Shown: positions 43,873 through 57,785, counted from the first letter of the stretch. The stretch: DNA of 64,000 nucleotides from Takakia lepidozioides (GCA_030704615.1 CM060733.1:55550001-55614000), one strand, 5' to 3'. The notes: generated by a model not told the origin, from the sequence alone. Numbers and translations: made by a program.

Positions 43873-45337
43873 CTCCATAGTAGATGCTTCTCTTGGATGT
43901 AATTTCCAGCTGAAGTACACCTGAGACATTACAACTGTTCGTCGAACCTCCTGCATTCTTTTATTCAACTGCACATCTGTAAGCGAGAATCTTGCCAGTT
44001 GCACCGGTGTCGTTGCATCAGATTCATTCAAAGTGGGGTATCTGGGAATTGAATATCTACTTGCGAATTTGGTTCTGAGAGTGGATGGTAGAGCATAATG
44101 GGCTTGGAATCCTCAAACTGCAGCACGTCCCTTTAGAAATGATAAAAGGTTCTGCAGCATCCACCATGTAGATCGGTGTGTGAAACCCCGACGATGACGA
44201 CGATGACGTGGCATGACGACGATGACGTGGTGCTATGGCACCCTTATTCCGAGGACCTGGAATAGTAGACAGAACAAACCGGATGGATGAATTTATGTCA
44301 ACCATCGGTTGACGCATCACGTGACACACTAGATATCGTGAGCAACACGTGGCCACCGGAATCCAAGGTAGTTAGTAACGTGACTCCTGCTTTTCCAGGA
44401 GAAAGTACGCAACCTACTTCACATTCATCCAAATGCATCCGTGAGTGACTATTCATCTGATAATCTGTTCATCCATCCGTCTTCTCTCCACCAACAGTCG
44501 TCTTCCCGCCGGGGGAGCTCTACCAAAAGTCTTGGTAGGGAAGGCGATGTGCCTGCCTGCACTTTGCTTCTTAAATTGAGCCAACACTCTCACATTCTGC
44601 GTCTGTAGTTTGTTTCTTGGTGAAGAGAAGAGTTCTGTAGCTCGTTGTCAATTTTTCTGTAGCTTTCGCTTTAAGTTTTCGGATAGAGAGGTGTTTTGGA
44701 AGGTCGCAACGGGTGCGATCATGAGAGAAGGAGAAGGGATGATGGACTGGGGAGAACGGCAGGTACAGTGCGGGTGAGAGATGGGAGAAAGAATTTGAAG
44801 TGGAGCGCGCTCGGAGTAGTACATGCGTGTGCAATTTTACTTCGAAATCCAGCTTTACTTCAATTACTGTAGTGGCCGTAGAATGAGGGAGGTGCCATGG
44901 AGGGATTTGTGAGTTTGTGAGCGTATACATTGAATCAAACTTCGGTTATAGCTCTGCTGAATTGTATGGACCGAACTGCTGATCGATCGGATTGATGAGA
45001 TTTCGATCCTTTCAACTGTTGGCAAGTCAGTTCATTACTTGTCACTTTTAAGATTATCCAGTCTTGCGATCCTTCGACTGTATTGTAGGTCAGTGGTGGA
45101 CAGGGAAGAAAGCCAAGGAATTTGATTTTGCGAGATCGTACCGCTTTGACGCCTGAATATTTCTCGGATTGTTTGGAGGCATACTCCCGTCCAAAGTTTT
45201 TACGCACGGTCACGTTTGACATGTTCAATCGAACTCAAAGATATCTTCAGGCCATCCGTTTTTATGTCCTGCACTCCGCGTTTGTACTGTTTCAAAGGCT
45301 TTATAATTTCTGCGCTGTAAGCAACATTTTTAGCCTG
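43873..45337. other. region between FLY1-like fragment and phytyl ester synthase
   Basis: No gene recognised; it must contain the promoter of the plus-strand gene. The open frame of that gene extends upstream to 45122, but the first part does not look like a transit peptide. Confidence 0.4.
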
Positions 45338-48300
45338 ATGGAGCTGGTGTCTTCCAGTAGAGTGCCGTTCTTGTCACACAGAGCTGGTTCCATAAGTATA
45401 TGGAGTAGAGCTCCTGAGCCTGTCAACTTGGAGACAAAATTAAATGCTGGCTCAAGTCGTGTGAAGAAGCCTGCGATTAATTTCACTGCAGGCTTGACAT
45501 CGGAGCCAGCTTATTCAGCCAAGCGCGATAGTCAAGACGAGATCGAGGTGGAGATCCTGAAGCAGGGCAAGAGACTGGAGATACTGAAGCAGGGGGTGGT
45601 GCCGGGAGGGAGAAATAGTTTACATGTTTTTGTGGATGAATCGAAGGAGAGAGATTCTAAAGTGGCACTGCTAGAAAAGAGTTCAGCTCCCGATCTCGTC
45701 AGAACAGATAGATTGCCTGTCGCAGCCACGGTAGGGAAGATAAATAAACCCAATGCTAAATGGTTAATGGACCAAGTTCGGGGATTACTGCAGCCTGAAA
45801 AGGGACCCCCTCGCTGGTTCTGCCCTCTTGGATCCGGTGGCTTTTCAGAGAACTCCCCCTTACTTCTCTGCCTTCCAGGTATGAGGTTGCTCTCTCTCGA
45901 CTGATTTTACCTGTGTTGCTTGTTTGTCTGTCTCTATGCCAGTGAATAATGGAATGAGCTTCTCTTGTGAGTTAGCCGTATCTCCCGCTGTGCACAAAGA
46001 AATCTAATTAAGGGGCTTTATTTTGCAGACATATTTTCCAATGGACTCAGTATTACACTGCATCAACAAAAACTGGCTCAGTAAGTTCCATAGTGGGAGT
46101 GGGGAGCAACGAGTGCTCATATGGGCATGGTGGGAGGGAGGATTTTCAGGGAAGGGTCAGTCTTTTGTTATCGTGAGCAAAGAATGTACTTGTAAGATGT
46201 TGTTTGCCGTAGCCTTGTGGCCATACACCACCCTGCGCCCAGTTCGGGCGGAACAAGAGGGAACATACACTACCTTCGCGAGGGGGCTCACTGTGGGACT
46301 TACCTTGATATAAACAATTGTTCGGGCTTTCCAGGTTTCCTCTAGAAAGCCCTTCACACAAGCATCAATCTGCTGTGTGAGCTGCCCAGCAGTTAGACCC
46401 CAACAGTTAGGCTCAGCCTCGTGATTGAAAGTTGGTGAACAGGGTGTATGTGCTTGATGGTCCTGAAGTGGGTCGGTCTCTGATGAGAATAGCCCGTGAG
46501 CAAAGAGAGAGCGAGACTGATCAGGTGTCATTCGGGCTTGGGGAAATGAAAACAGGCTGTTTGAGGTGCGGTGTCTGCATGTTCCGCTCTCCAATACCAC
46601 TTCCTTTGAAGGTGCGTCTGTCTCTAAACCACTATATGCCAGCCAAGTAGGGCACCAACAGATTAGACAGATCTGTGCCCACTTCAGCATACTCATTTAT
46701 ACTCCAAGCGTGATTGCTATTATATATACTTCCTTGACTACAATAAGACAAATTGATCTGAAGAAAATTATTGCCCACTCTCCAGTAGGAGTAAGCAAAT
46801 GCCTGCTGTGTATGAAAGAGGATGATAGTGAAGGTTTATTTACACACAAACTATGTCATCAAAACTGCTGTACTGTCAGAGACTGTAAGGTAACTGCAAC
46901 CTGCATTATTTCAAACCATATGGAAGCTTATGATAACTATGAGTTAAAGGGAGAAGGGGAAGAGATGTGAAGAAAGCCACAATGAAAAAGAAACTTTATG
47001 ATGTCCGAGTCCGTTTTATGTCTTTTGGCTTTTTTGCCTGAAGCATTGCGTAAGGCAGTTTGTATTCACCTTATAATGAAAATCTCAAAGAGTTTTGGAA
47101 CAATAATATATAACAGAAATGAAAGGACTTTATAACGTCCTCAGAGAGCTTATGGGAAAGAAACCAGGATAATGTGGGGCCCTCAACTAGTAGCCCAAAA
47201 ACAACTATTCAACGTCAAGAGATCTCAAAGATGGAGAGCCTCATGTAGGTATGCTGCCTGCATTTCTGGTCCTTGTAGTGAAAGACCTCGGGCAACCTTC
47301 CCTTTCTGCGACATGGTTGTATTGAACTTCTCCAGCCGAATCTGACAGTCTCCTCAGCAAGGTATTGGCTGTCCTGAATAGGTAATAGTACCAACCCCAG
47401 ATCTCATAGTAGAGAGGAACAGTGAAAGGAAAAAAACTCCTTCAGTCTCAATCTCCCATCTGTCATGTCTAGCACAAACGGATGAGCAAGCTCCAGGTTG
47501 TCTCATCTGCCAGTCTTATCTGCTGGCTGTGTGAGCCCACCATGAACCTTCCCAATGGCCATGGAAGAGCTGGAGATAAAAGTAATTGGGCTGTAAGAAA
47601 GAAAAGGATGAAGGAAAGTATAAACAATAGGAATGGTACATTGTCATGCCATGGAATAAGAAATGGTAAATAAGAAAGTGCGGCCCTCAACAAGCAGCCC
47701 AAAAACTAGACTCAACATCAAGAGAACAGAACAAAGTTGAGAATGTCCACAGGTAGCCCTGAGGGCCCACGGGACAGACAGAGAGAGAATTGTGTTTGGA
47801 TTAGAGGTTCCACGTTGATTCCTTTATCACAAAACACCGGAGAAACAGAGAGAGACATGAGAGTTATGAGTGATATGAGAGATATGAGTGAAATTTGGAG
47901 GAATTTTAAGGAGTTATGGAGTGCTAAGGATGTGTTTGCGTTTCATCATTTGCAGGTTTACTCAAAATAGTAGAAGCAGCCATACAAAATGAAGTTGTCA
48001 ACCGGCCAGGGAGTCCCATTTACTTGATGGGGGAATCGTTTGGAGGGTTGCTAGCTCTGTCAGTAGCTGCTCGCAATCCTGAACTAGACCTGGTGTTGAT
48101 CCTTGCAGATCCTGGTAGGTGTCTCTCTGCAAAAGGCCCGCTGGCCGCCCCATGGACATAATAGATATATTTTGCGCTCCTTACTCTCTCTTGTTGGATG
48201 CTACAAAGTGCGCTGCATGTACTCATTTAAAATCCCCTCAATCTCTGCAAAGAGAGCGTCGTGGATAGATTGCACTGTACAACCAAATGTATCTTAACAT

Positions 48301-51300
48301 ATATATTTTTTGCTGAGTTCTGGATGTCCTCATTGTGTGTTCCCTGTGAATGTTTGCTATTATGAACCCTGAAGGGCATAAACCCCATGTGGTATCATCC
48401 TTCCCTGAGGTTTCGACCCACCAGACTACGTAAACTGAGACTGAAATCTGGTTACAGGGCTTAGCAGCATATATTCAGTTGGTTCTGGCCTCCCTATTAA
48501 GAGATAAACAACACTTAGTTCTTCTGATTCTGGAGAGTGCGCAAATGTCTTACAATAGGCCTGCACAATGTGATTTGATACGTTTGTGTGTCGTATTTCA
48601 TAACAGCAACATGGTGCGATGGCTATCAAGTTATGTCTCCATTCCTATCTCTGCTTGAAGCTGCACCTGGCCGAGTCTCCTCGGTGTTGCCATTCCTTCT
48701 CTCTTTGACCCTTGGTTAGTCCCTATTGCCCCCTTAGGGTTGCATCTAATCCTAGTTTATCAGAGTTTCACCTACTGTTTTGCAATGATGCTTTTCAGGT
48801 AACAAACATACTGAACAAAGAAAACTAGGCAAGACTTTGACTTAAAGAACATTTACCACTGTTACTGAGGAAACACTTATACCACACAAAGCGATAGACA
48901 TGGTTGTTTACACTTCAAACTGCATATCATAAATAAAACCAATCAGGTGAACCAATTGGAGGTGCAAGTTGAACGTTCAAATGAACAGGTTTTTGCAGTT
49001 TTTAACCAATTGTGCACATAAAGGGGTGGATCGTGGGGGTGGCAGGGGATCCTGTAACAATAGCAAAGGCTACCGTGGATCCCTCGCTCCCACCTTGGGA
49101 GAGAACGCAGCAGTTTGCATCCGCATTGCAAGAGCTGCTTCGTATCCTCTCTGTAAGTTCTTTACCTGAACGACATCCATTTGTTCAATTAGAGCCGTTC
49201 CATTCATATCTTTGTGAAGAGACTGTAGAAAGTGCAGACACAGAGGTGGAGTTGAGTTCAAGTCAGATGCCATTATTCATAATGCACACACATAAATGAA
49301 GTGAAATGGAATTTTATAACACGGAGTGAGAGAAAAAATGTACTCATAAGACGACCTTTGCCGTAGCCTTGTGGCCATTGGCCCCACACCCAGTCTGGGC
49401 AGAACAAAGGGACAGAGTGAAAGAAAGAAATAAAGAAAGAAATTAGATACAGAGGGCCCAAGGGACACAAGCAAGGGGGAGAGAAAAAATGTATTCATAA
49501 GACATTGTTTGCCCTAGCCTTGTGGGGAAGAGAGATGAAATGAAATGGTACTTTTGTGGGGGAAGAGACAGAGACAGAGACAGAAATAAACTCGTGATGG
49601 TACATGGTGCAGACAGCCACAGTTGAATGGTCAAAGGAGATGTGCCAGTGGAAGCTAAAGCATTTACAGCAGGGTGCCCGGACCACAAACTGGCAGTTGC
49701 ATACTGTCAAATGCGAGGTTCTTTTGCTAGCTAGGTGTGTATGCGAAGGCCTCTACTTCTGATAGGTACAATTGGCATTACAATGTCTGTCTTTCTGTCT
49801 TTCTTCTTTTTCTCATTTGCGGACATTGTGAAGTGCCATTTCTTTTCTTTTCTTTTCCTCCTTTGCAAGGAAGGGTTAAACTCCCAGATCACACTTGATT
49901 GAACACAACCTTACCAAGTCGAAAAAGTCACTCCCAAGTCACACTCTCACTCATCCTCCTAGCGTCTTCACTCTTCAATGGCTGTGGAGCCTGAGGGAAT
50001 AGGCTGGAATTCTTTTGTCTGTCCCTCTCCTCTCTTTCTTTCCTTTCTCATATTGGAGATTACAATGCACTTTCTGTTTCAAAGATCCCACAGCCTATCT
50101 GCTGTATCTTTTTCTTTGACGTTATAAAGTATCCTTTCATTTCGTTTCTTTGTTGACGTTATAAGGTACCATTTCATTTCTCAATAGGATTCTTCTTTCT
50201 ATGCCAAGGGAGACATTTGGTTGGATTTATGGATTTGAGGGGATATGAAATGATTTCAAACAAGGAATGTTTTCCTGAAGTATATATGCACAGGACTGCT
50301 GCAGTTGAGATGCATTTGAATTCATTTTCAACAAAGCAGCTACCAGAGAGGGTATGTTCTTGCGTCTAGCGGGAAACAAGTGTATGTGATGCCCAAGTAG
50401 AGGAGACAACGCCAAAGCCGATGTAGGAGCAGTGATCACTCATTCTAAGTAAATGCATTTTATAGGGGAGATTCTGAGAGTTTTTGGAGAGCTGAGAGCG
50501 AACCTTGAAGTTTGTTCCTATAGGGATGTTGGAAGGCATAGATCAGTAACTTAATTCTGTGGATAGTGGAAAGGAGCAGAATGCAAACGAAGCTAAAAGA
50601 CTGAAGCAAGTACTTGGACCCAAATGTACAGTTCGATTTTTCAAGGACAGTGGTCCTGCCCTCCTCTTGGTACCCAAATTCTCCTTCCTCCCCTTTTTCT
50701 CTCACTTAGTCACATCTGCATCCTCTCTTTCTTTTGTTCTTTCTTCATGTCTCTGGCTCTTCATTTCAGTCCTTCTTTCTGCGGATGTTTTTAAGTACCA
50801 TTTTATTTCGTTTCGTTTCTTTCTGCATGAATCCACTGCTATATGGAGCCTTCCCACTCCCAGGTCACCTCCCTCTCCGCTTTCTCTGCTCCCTCCAGAG
50901 TGGGCATTGGGCCAGAAGGTTATGGCAAGCAAAGTCTACTGAGTTATTATCACAGGAGCTCTTGGGGCTTCTTGGACGTTATAAAGCTCATATGTTGTCC
51001 TTTCTTTGTTCTCCATCTCTCTCCCTCCCCATGCCCTTCACGCACAACAGTGTGAGTCATAGTGCAACCTTGCTCACATACAATAGAGATTTATGGATCT
51101 TTTTGTGGTTGTCAAATTGGGGTCCTGTATGTTAAAATTTACCCCCTCACTGTTTCTGGTTGTCTTTCTCGTAGGAAGAAGGTGTACAGTTAGCAAGCTT
51201 GATAAAGGCTACAAACATTTACCGCCGATCGAGGCATCGAGATGTTGTTCGTGACTACTTTCCACCTTCTGAAGATGAAGTGGAGATGTTTCGCAAGGTA

Positions 51301-54300
51301 CACATTGGGTATGTATTGCTACCTCTTTCCCATTCTAAGCTGTACAAGTGCGCATGTGCATATCAACAGTGGCTCAACTGGGGATGTTCTTCCCCATTTT
51401 CAGGGGCGTATATTAGAAACTTAGTAGATATTAGCAAAGGAAATTACAAGTGACTCACGATCTTCATATTGTTTTGTGCTTGCAGGATAATGAAGCAGCT
51501 TTTCAGCCCTATATGTTTCTCAGTTGAAGAGAAGGGCACGGTGGCTCGAGGCCTGCCCAGAGTCACAAAGGACAGGCCCATACTGTTCATTTGCAACCAC
51601 ACATTTGTCGGGTTCGACTTGGGAGTCATACTCAATGAATTTCTGGAAAGTCAAAATGTGATTGTGCGGAGCCTGGCACATCCACTTGTAACGAGAGGTG
51701 AGAAGAACAAGCAGTTGGACAAGACAAGATCATGCTACTAAAATACAATGCTGGTGAACTTGGGTATATACGGAGGGTCGGGTGGACCTAAGCTTGCGTA
51801 CCAATGTCATAAGAGATCCTGCGCTGGGTTGGGCAAAGCAGAAATGGGGAGGGGGGTGGTTGAGACACAGACAGATGAATCTGACGTGTGGTTGCATTCT
51901 GCAGATCCGGAAGAGGAATTGCCAGCATCAGGGCTTCCTGACCTTGCGCGCTTGCTTGGCGCTGTACCTGTTACTGGAAACAATCTCTACAGGTTGATGG
52001 CGGCCAGAAAGCCAGTCCTTTTGTTACCTGGAGGCATGCGAGAGGCTGTGAAGCGAAAGGTTTTGTCTCTGCATCCCTGCCTTTTGCCCTTTGGGCTTTG
52101 ATGTGGGTACACTTTCTGGGGTTTTTCGAATGATGTCTACTAGTTATGCTAATTTCAAACTTGGTTGGATAGTACGGCATGGTTCTTCTCAGTCACTCTC
52201 TGAAGTGTGTATACAGGGTGAGGCATACAAGCTCTTTTGGCCAAAGAAACCAGAATTTGTCAGAACTGCAATTCGTCATGGTGCCACCATCATTCCAATT
52301 GCTGCGGTGGGCGGTGATGATTTCATTCAGGTGCTATTTCCCTCTTCCCCTTCTCGACTGGGAGTGCCACAGTGGCAATAAATACAGGGGTTAGAACAGC
52401 AGTCCATAGGAATTTTGTGTTTTCCCAGCATGGTGTCTTTCACAGCCTGTACATCATCCCACAGTTCTGTATAAAGGGATTCAATTGGCTGTGATCAAGT
52501 GCTATGGCAATTTCAAAGTGAGTTTTTCCTGGTGGGTAGAAACTAGAATTCCAACAACTGGCTCCATGAGTGTTGATATTTTGCGAGGACTATCCTCTCA
52601 TGGCTATGTCATCATTCAGAGGTAACAATAATTAAGTACCTTTGATATGAAGACGTTGGAATATATGGATTGTGAAGCTGTTTTAGCGGATATCATTTGA
52701 AAGCAGCATACGAAATGTGAATTTTTTTTAATATGAAGGTTCAAATGGTGGCTGCAGCTACTACTGGATCAAGATGAGGTGATGAAGCTGCCCGTAATTG
52801 GGGAACGCCTTCGCAGTCTTGGTGCCAACATGCCTCGCGTCAGGTGCCAAATTTAACAGGGTGGTTATGCATACTTCATGCATCCCTACATTAATCTGAG
52901 TTCTCATTATCATATACATGAAAACCACACATCTCCATCCTTTGTATTAGCTTCCAAGATTCAGGGCTCTAGAGCATGAAATTCATGCATGTGAAGTATA
53001 GGGATTTGCTCAAAATGCATTCTGGCCCTCATCAAGCATTTTGTTTCAGGTTGATGACTAATTCCAGCTACATTTCCTCAGCTCTTTGGCTGACAGTCTG
53101 AAACTAATTGGTGAATGTGTACACACAATGCTACCTCTTGCTTACATAACACATGCATACAGAGAGAAATCATGAATGTCAGCGATGGATTCTTTGAAGC
53201 CCATGATACCTTTCAAGGTGGGAACATTGTCTAATTTGGTTTTCATCCTATAATGTGATTAGGCCAGCAGAAGATTTTTTTCTTGGCTCTCTTGGGTTTC
53301 CAACACCCCCACCTCGAATGTACTTCCTGTTTCAAAAGCCCATATACACCCATGGTAAGTTCCTTTCTTTATATCCCTTTAATTGGATGGCTGTCAGCTG
53401 TGAGGGAGTGCTACGGCATGTTCAGGTCGAGTCTCTTGTAGGGGGTGGGTTGAAAGCCCAAGGGCCACAACCTGCTCCAGGAGGCCTATCTATTCCCTTA
53501 AGATTGTACTCATAAGACGTTGTTTGCCGTAGCCTTGTGGCCATTGACCCCCCGCCCAGTTTGAGCGGGAACAAAAGGGACAGAACCTACCTCGGTCAGG
53601 GGCTGACGTTGGTAGTAAGACTTACCTCCATATATAGAATTAATCCGGGTTTTCCAGATATCCTCTAGAAATCCCTTTACACAAACATCAATCTGCTGTG
53701 TGTGATTTGCCCAAAAACTAGGCCTCAGGAGGGCCTGGGCTTTTGGCTCAGCCTCGAGACTTTCAAAGTTGGTAAACAGGGGTACAGGCACAATACCCTT
53801 AATAGATTTGAAGAGAGCGTCTCTTTGGTGAGAGAACCCCGTACAGTGTATCAGAAAATGAATACTGTCTTCAGATTGCCCACACAATCTATCCCCTTAA
53901 GACATGACAGCCAATGTTAGCATGGAACGGTCATGTACATCTCTCTCCCTCTCTTTACCTCTCTTATCTCAATGCAACTCTCCCTTGCTCTTCCCTCGTC
54001 CATATCCAGCTTTTGTGCCACTTTTCTCTCGCACATATTGCTTACATTGTAGACCTTTGCTAACACAAATCAAATGTTGACATCCTCTCAGACTGACTGA
54101 GTTGGCTCCCAGAATTACAGTATCCCCTTAAGGTATATTACAGCCAATGTTAGCAGGGAGTAGTCATGTACATCTCTCTCCCTCTCTTTTCTCACTTATC
54201 TCCTGGGTGCAACTCATCCATTGCTTGTCCATCTGTAGCTTCCGTGCCCCTTTTTCTCCTGCACATATTTGCATGTAATGCAGGAATGTCTTGATTTCAA

Positions 54301-54612
54301 AGAACTGTTGCTAGTATAAATCAAATGTTCTTGGGAGCTTCTCTCAGACCCAGTGCTGTATTGGCAAGAGTCTTATGAGTACATTTTGTATTGGCAGAGT
54401 TTCCTGAAACTCTGAAGGATAAAAAAATCGTGGGTGACCTTTACCAGCAAGTGAAATCCGAGCTGGAAGACGGTTTAGCTTATTTGGTGAAGAAAAGAAA
54501 TGAAGACCCTTACCAAAAGTTTGTCCCAAGACTCATCTATGAGAGCACTTTTGGTCAGCAAGCACCGACATTCAAGCCCGGACACATATACTCAGATAAG
54601 TTTTTCTCCTAG
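45338..54612 (+). CDS. phytyl ester synthase-like protein (esterase plus acyltransferase)
   Basis: Exons: 45338-45878, 46029-46080, 46556-46611, 47956-48114, 48607-48714, 49046-49152, 51175-51308, 51486-51697, 51905-52059, 52217-52330, 52758-52843, 53263-53354, 54398-54612; phases agree throughout. The N-terminus is transit-peptide-like (start chosen at 45338; 45122 is possible). An alpha/beta-hydrolase part has SPIYLMGESFGGLLAL, the serine elbow. The acyltransferase part has FICNHTFVGFDLG, LLGAVPVTGNNLYR, LLPGGMREA and YKLFWPKKPEFVR. Plant PES1/2 make fatty-acid phytyl esters and triacylglycerol in plastids during stress. Between LLRIL (49152) and EEGVQLASL (51175) the family has about 70 residues with the catalytic Asp and His; no exon for them was found. 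The exon at 46029 reads DIFSNGLS where the family has GIDGTGLG. This copy may be non-functional as a hydrolase. Confidence 0.9.
46185..46420 (-). mobile_element. LINE 3' end, truncated, in intron 2 of the PES-like gene
   Basis: On the minus strand it encodes TQQIDACVKGFLEETWKART and ends in the same tail as the copy at 53506 (GTAGCCTTGTGGCCAT... on the plus strand). 5'-truncated LINE-type remnant. Confidence 0.7.
49337..49530 (-). repeat. two LINE 3'-tail fragments in tandem
   Basis: 49337-49410 and 49488-49525 both begin AATGTAnTCATAAGAC on the plus strand and continue with TTGCC(G/C)TAGCCTTGTGG. Smaller pieces of the same tail are at 29337-29366 and, in opposite orientation, about 50898-50940. 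Confidence 0.65.
53506..53887 (-). mobile_element. LINE ORF2 C-terminus and 3' end
   Basis: A 125-codon minus-strand frame starts with a zf-RVT-like motif (MCGQSEDSIHFLIHC, pattern CX2-E-x-H-x-C without the first Cys inside the frame). It continues FWANHTQQIDVCVKGFLED, then the 3' tail that recurs across the window. The left end at 53506-53517 (GTACTCATAAGA) marks the LINE 3' terminus. 5'-truncated, inserted in the last intron of the PES-like gene. Confidence 0.75.
53891..54350. repeat. 230-bp tandem duplication, diverged
   Basis: Copies 53891-54121 and 54122-54350 share ATCCCCTTAAG, CAGCCAATGTTAGCA, GTCATGTACATCTCTCTCCC and AAATCAAATGTT in the same order. Confidence 0.8.
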
Positions 54613-55328
54613 ACTTTTTCGCGATGCATTAACTGAGCACTTTGCCAATAGAATCGACAGCCACGGTGGCTTAAACGACCTTCCAGGAACTTTCGAAGTG
54701 CGCGTCACACATACATATCTAAATTACAAATTGCAGGAGAAGTGTTGGTGTATAGTTCTTGCCCTCTGGCAGTGCTTCGATACGTAAGCCTATCATGCCC
54801 TTAAATTCAGCTCAATTCACCTCAATCCATAAATCGGTAAAGACTAAAGACCTGATGAAACAAGATGGACCAAGTAGGCTACACGATAGAGTTTAGCCAG
54901 GCTGCAGGGAACCCTGCAAAGCATCAACAACTATATATTCTTGTTGCATAATCTACCGTCCGTAGACGCTCATAGATCGATTCATCAATGAAAATAAATA
55001 CATGAGCAACACTCCAATTGACAATTTCATCCATTGTATTTGCATTAATATTTTTTCCCTCCAGTAATCCCAAATCATTAGCCACTGTCTTTTGTTTGTT
55101 TGTTCGGTTTTTTTCGTTGTTTTAAAGGGTCATGTTGTATAATTTTATATTAATAATAGCAATAAATTCTGAGGTAACATTTCCTAGGTAACATGTGGAT
55201 GCATACGTGTATGCTAGCTCCTACATGACAAGGACTACACAAAACGATCGAGGCTCACGCTTCAGCCTTCCAGTGGAGGAAATGGATCAAGTTTAAGTAT
55301 CTTCCAGCCAAGACTCCTCTTTTCTTCA
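54613..55328. other. no gene seen
   Basis: 3' flank of the PES-like gene and AT-rich intergenic DNA. Nothing else recognised. Confidence 0.5.
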
Positions 55329-57644
55329 GTGCAGACGACGATCTGTAGCCTGCCCACCATGGACTCGAATCGATTGCTCTTCATGCTGCGTACAATTGTT
55401 TCTGTGCCACCAGTTGAGCACCTCCAAACGCACACAGAACTGCTGGATTCTGAAAGTAAACTAAATCATCGTCTAGCCCCCGCCCCCACTTTGGTTCTAC
55501 ATGTTATATCATGAGGCTGGATCCAACATGGAGTACTCCCGCAGAACTCGATTCCCTTCATTGCGCATTTGGTCTTAGATGTTTCCACCGAGGCATATAA
55601 GATCGTTATTGTGTGTCTCAGCGGCCTCCCGAGAATCCCGGACTACGACCAAATTCAGTACATAGTGTCCACAGCAGTCTATCACTCTACCACAAACACA
55701 TGGACAATAGCTCGCGACACAGTTATTGACATTGTTGGCTTTCCAGCATCATCTTTTGATAACGTTCTTGAGGGTGGCACTGCCTCGTGCAATGGAAGAG
55801 TATACATGTTACTTGACGATGACCAATGTGCCCTCGACAAATTGCCCAGTTCGATGTCCAAACAGGTGCTTGGACAAGGGACGCCTGTATCTCCAGACCA
55901 TTTACAAGTCAAATCGCAACATTCAAAACACCAATACTTGTTGAATGTTTGGGTGAATTGTACGCTGTGGCCCCTGTCACTGAATTTGAACCTACACTCC
56001 CTTCAAGTTCAATCACGAGGAAGTCTGCGATTATACACATTGTCATCTTGAAAAGGTTTGTCAGCGGACCAGGATCAGATCCACATTTTGAGGAGGTGAC
56101 CAGGGTTCCTCGGATGATGTTCATAATGATGGGACCCTCAGCCACGGTCTAGGGAATTCCAAAAAGGCCTTGATGTGCAATGCATCGCAATTCACTTGAT
56201 CACCCCCTAAAAGTGCGCAATTCAATTGAATTGCAAGGGCAATTCAATTGAACTAACCCTAATTTGCAATTCAATTGAATTGCGAATTGGCAATTCAATT
56301 GAATTGTAATCTATAATTTTTAACTTATTTTTGTATATAATATATATGTATACATTTAAATTATACATATATACATACACAGGTATAAGCTAAAAATACA
56401 TGTTGCCCGTCTATTCTTGTTGTCCGTCTGTCAATCCTTTGCCCGTGGTAAGGCTTGAGCCCAAGAAAAGCCTAAGGGAGAGCGAGAGAGCGAGAGATAG
56501 AAAGAGGAAGTCACGAAGCACTTGTTAAAGCGGGATTGTCTCTCTTTGTGGATGTTGGTGCCAATATATGGCTATGTACATATACCAAACATGATACCAA
56601 TGTAAGGCCCCCGCCGCACCGCGCTGTTAGCGTAGAACACCTGCTAATGGTTAGCAGCCCCGTTTTTGTAACAGCTGCTGCAACTAACAATATCCCTACC
56701 GCACCAACATTTTAGCTTAACATGTTTTAAGTGCATATTGTTAGTTTTAAACATGCGTTCGCCTGCCCCTGCCCGATTTCCTCTCGCCATTTTCTCGCGC
56801 CTCCTTCCTTTTCGCCATAGCCAAAGGAGCAACGACGAGACAAGATCACGAGCCAGGAGCACATTTGGGCCAGGAGCACAATGCTGCACATTACTCGAGG
56901 CTTTCAAGCACTGCTGGATCAGGTTTTTGGTAGCTCGAGCTGAGGAGTCACTTGGGTTGGAAGGGTCACAGAGGCCACTTCGTTGCTTCGACTTCAGTTG
57001 TATCATTTTGCCAATTGCAAGAGACAAGGTTCTGACTTAATCTCGGAAGTTCCTTGATCTCTTTTCGATCTTTGCTCTCCTGGTCAGTTGCAATGTATAA
57101 ATATAATGCTATGGTGGGTGGCGCAGGTCTACACCCTTGGTGCGCAGACTTGTTGGCAATGGTGTTTGTAATCCCAGTGCTTTTATGCAGGGCTCCCGAA
57201 GTCCCGAACTAGGACATGCACAGACACAAAGCCTTGATTTGGATTATTGGAACTCTGAATGCAGGAATGAGTTAGTTTGGTATTTCAACAACTCAGGATA
57301 GGTGTCACAGATTCTGAACTTGATTTTTGTGATGAACCAGTGCGTGGAGGGTTCCAAGGGGTCCAAGAAGGTTCCAAGGGGTCTAGCCCTGAATGTTTTG
57401 GCATTGTTGTATGCAAAGTACCTGGAGCTTGCAGCCTCTGCAAGTGTAGAAACTGGCTACAATCCTGTGAGGGGGTCCCTGTTTAAACTTTGATAGTTAT
57501 TTGTACATTACACAATGCATGAGCACTACAGATAGAGGGTTTTGTATATAAAATTGGGCTTGTATCCTGTGTATGTTCAATTAACAAAAAGAACTACTCA
57601 GAGGTGTGTGGAGTTTGTAGTGACTATGTCGTTGCTTATTGTAG

Positions 57645-57753
57645 GAATGGGCACTAGAGTTGGAGGATGTCTATTCTGTTGACAGAGAAGGAGAATTAGA
57701 TGCCTATCTTCCATTCAAAGAGACCCTCAAGAATCGCACTCTACTTTGGCACG
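57645..57753 (+). pseudogene. captured exon of a PARP catalytic domain
   Basis: Between an acceptor (TTGTAG) and a donor (G|GTAATT) the frame reads [16 protein letters not shown]...NRTLLWHG. This matches the start of the poly(ADP-ribose) polymerase catalytic domain, where NR-LLWHG precedes the S/T-R NAD-binding residue in the next exon. That next exon is not present. A less certain open stretch at 57300-57490 (ILNLIFVMNQ) may be the preceding regulatory-domain exon. The piece lies inside the Harbinger-type element, so it looks like gene capture. Confidence 0.7.
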
Positions 57754-57785
57754 GTAATTTCGTCTCATAGAACTATCATGGAGAC

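Noticed and set aside
46566-46970. 134-codon plus-strand open frame in PES-like intron
   Set aside because: Its first part overlaps the third exon in another frame; the rest has no family resemblance.
49797-50200. CT-rich stretches that could be satellite or regulatory
   Set aside because: Ordinary low-complexity intron sequence, without regular unit or spacing.
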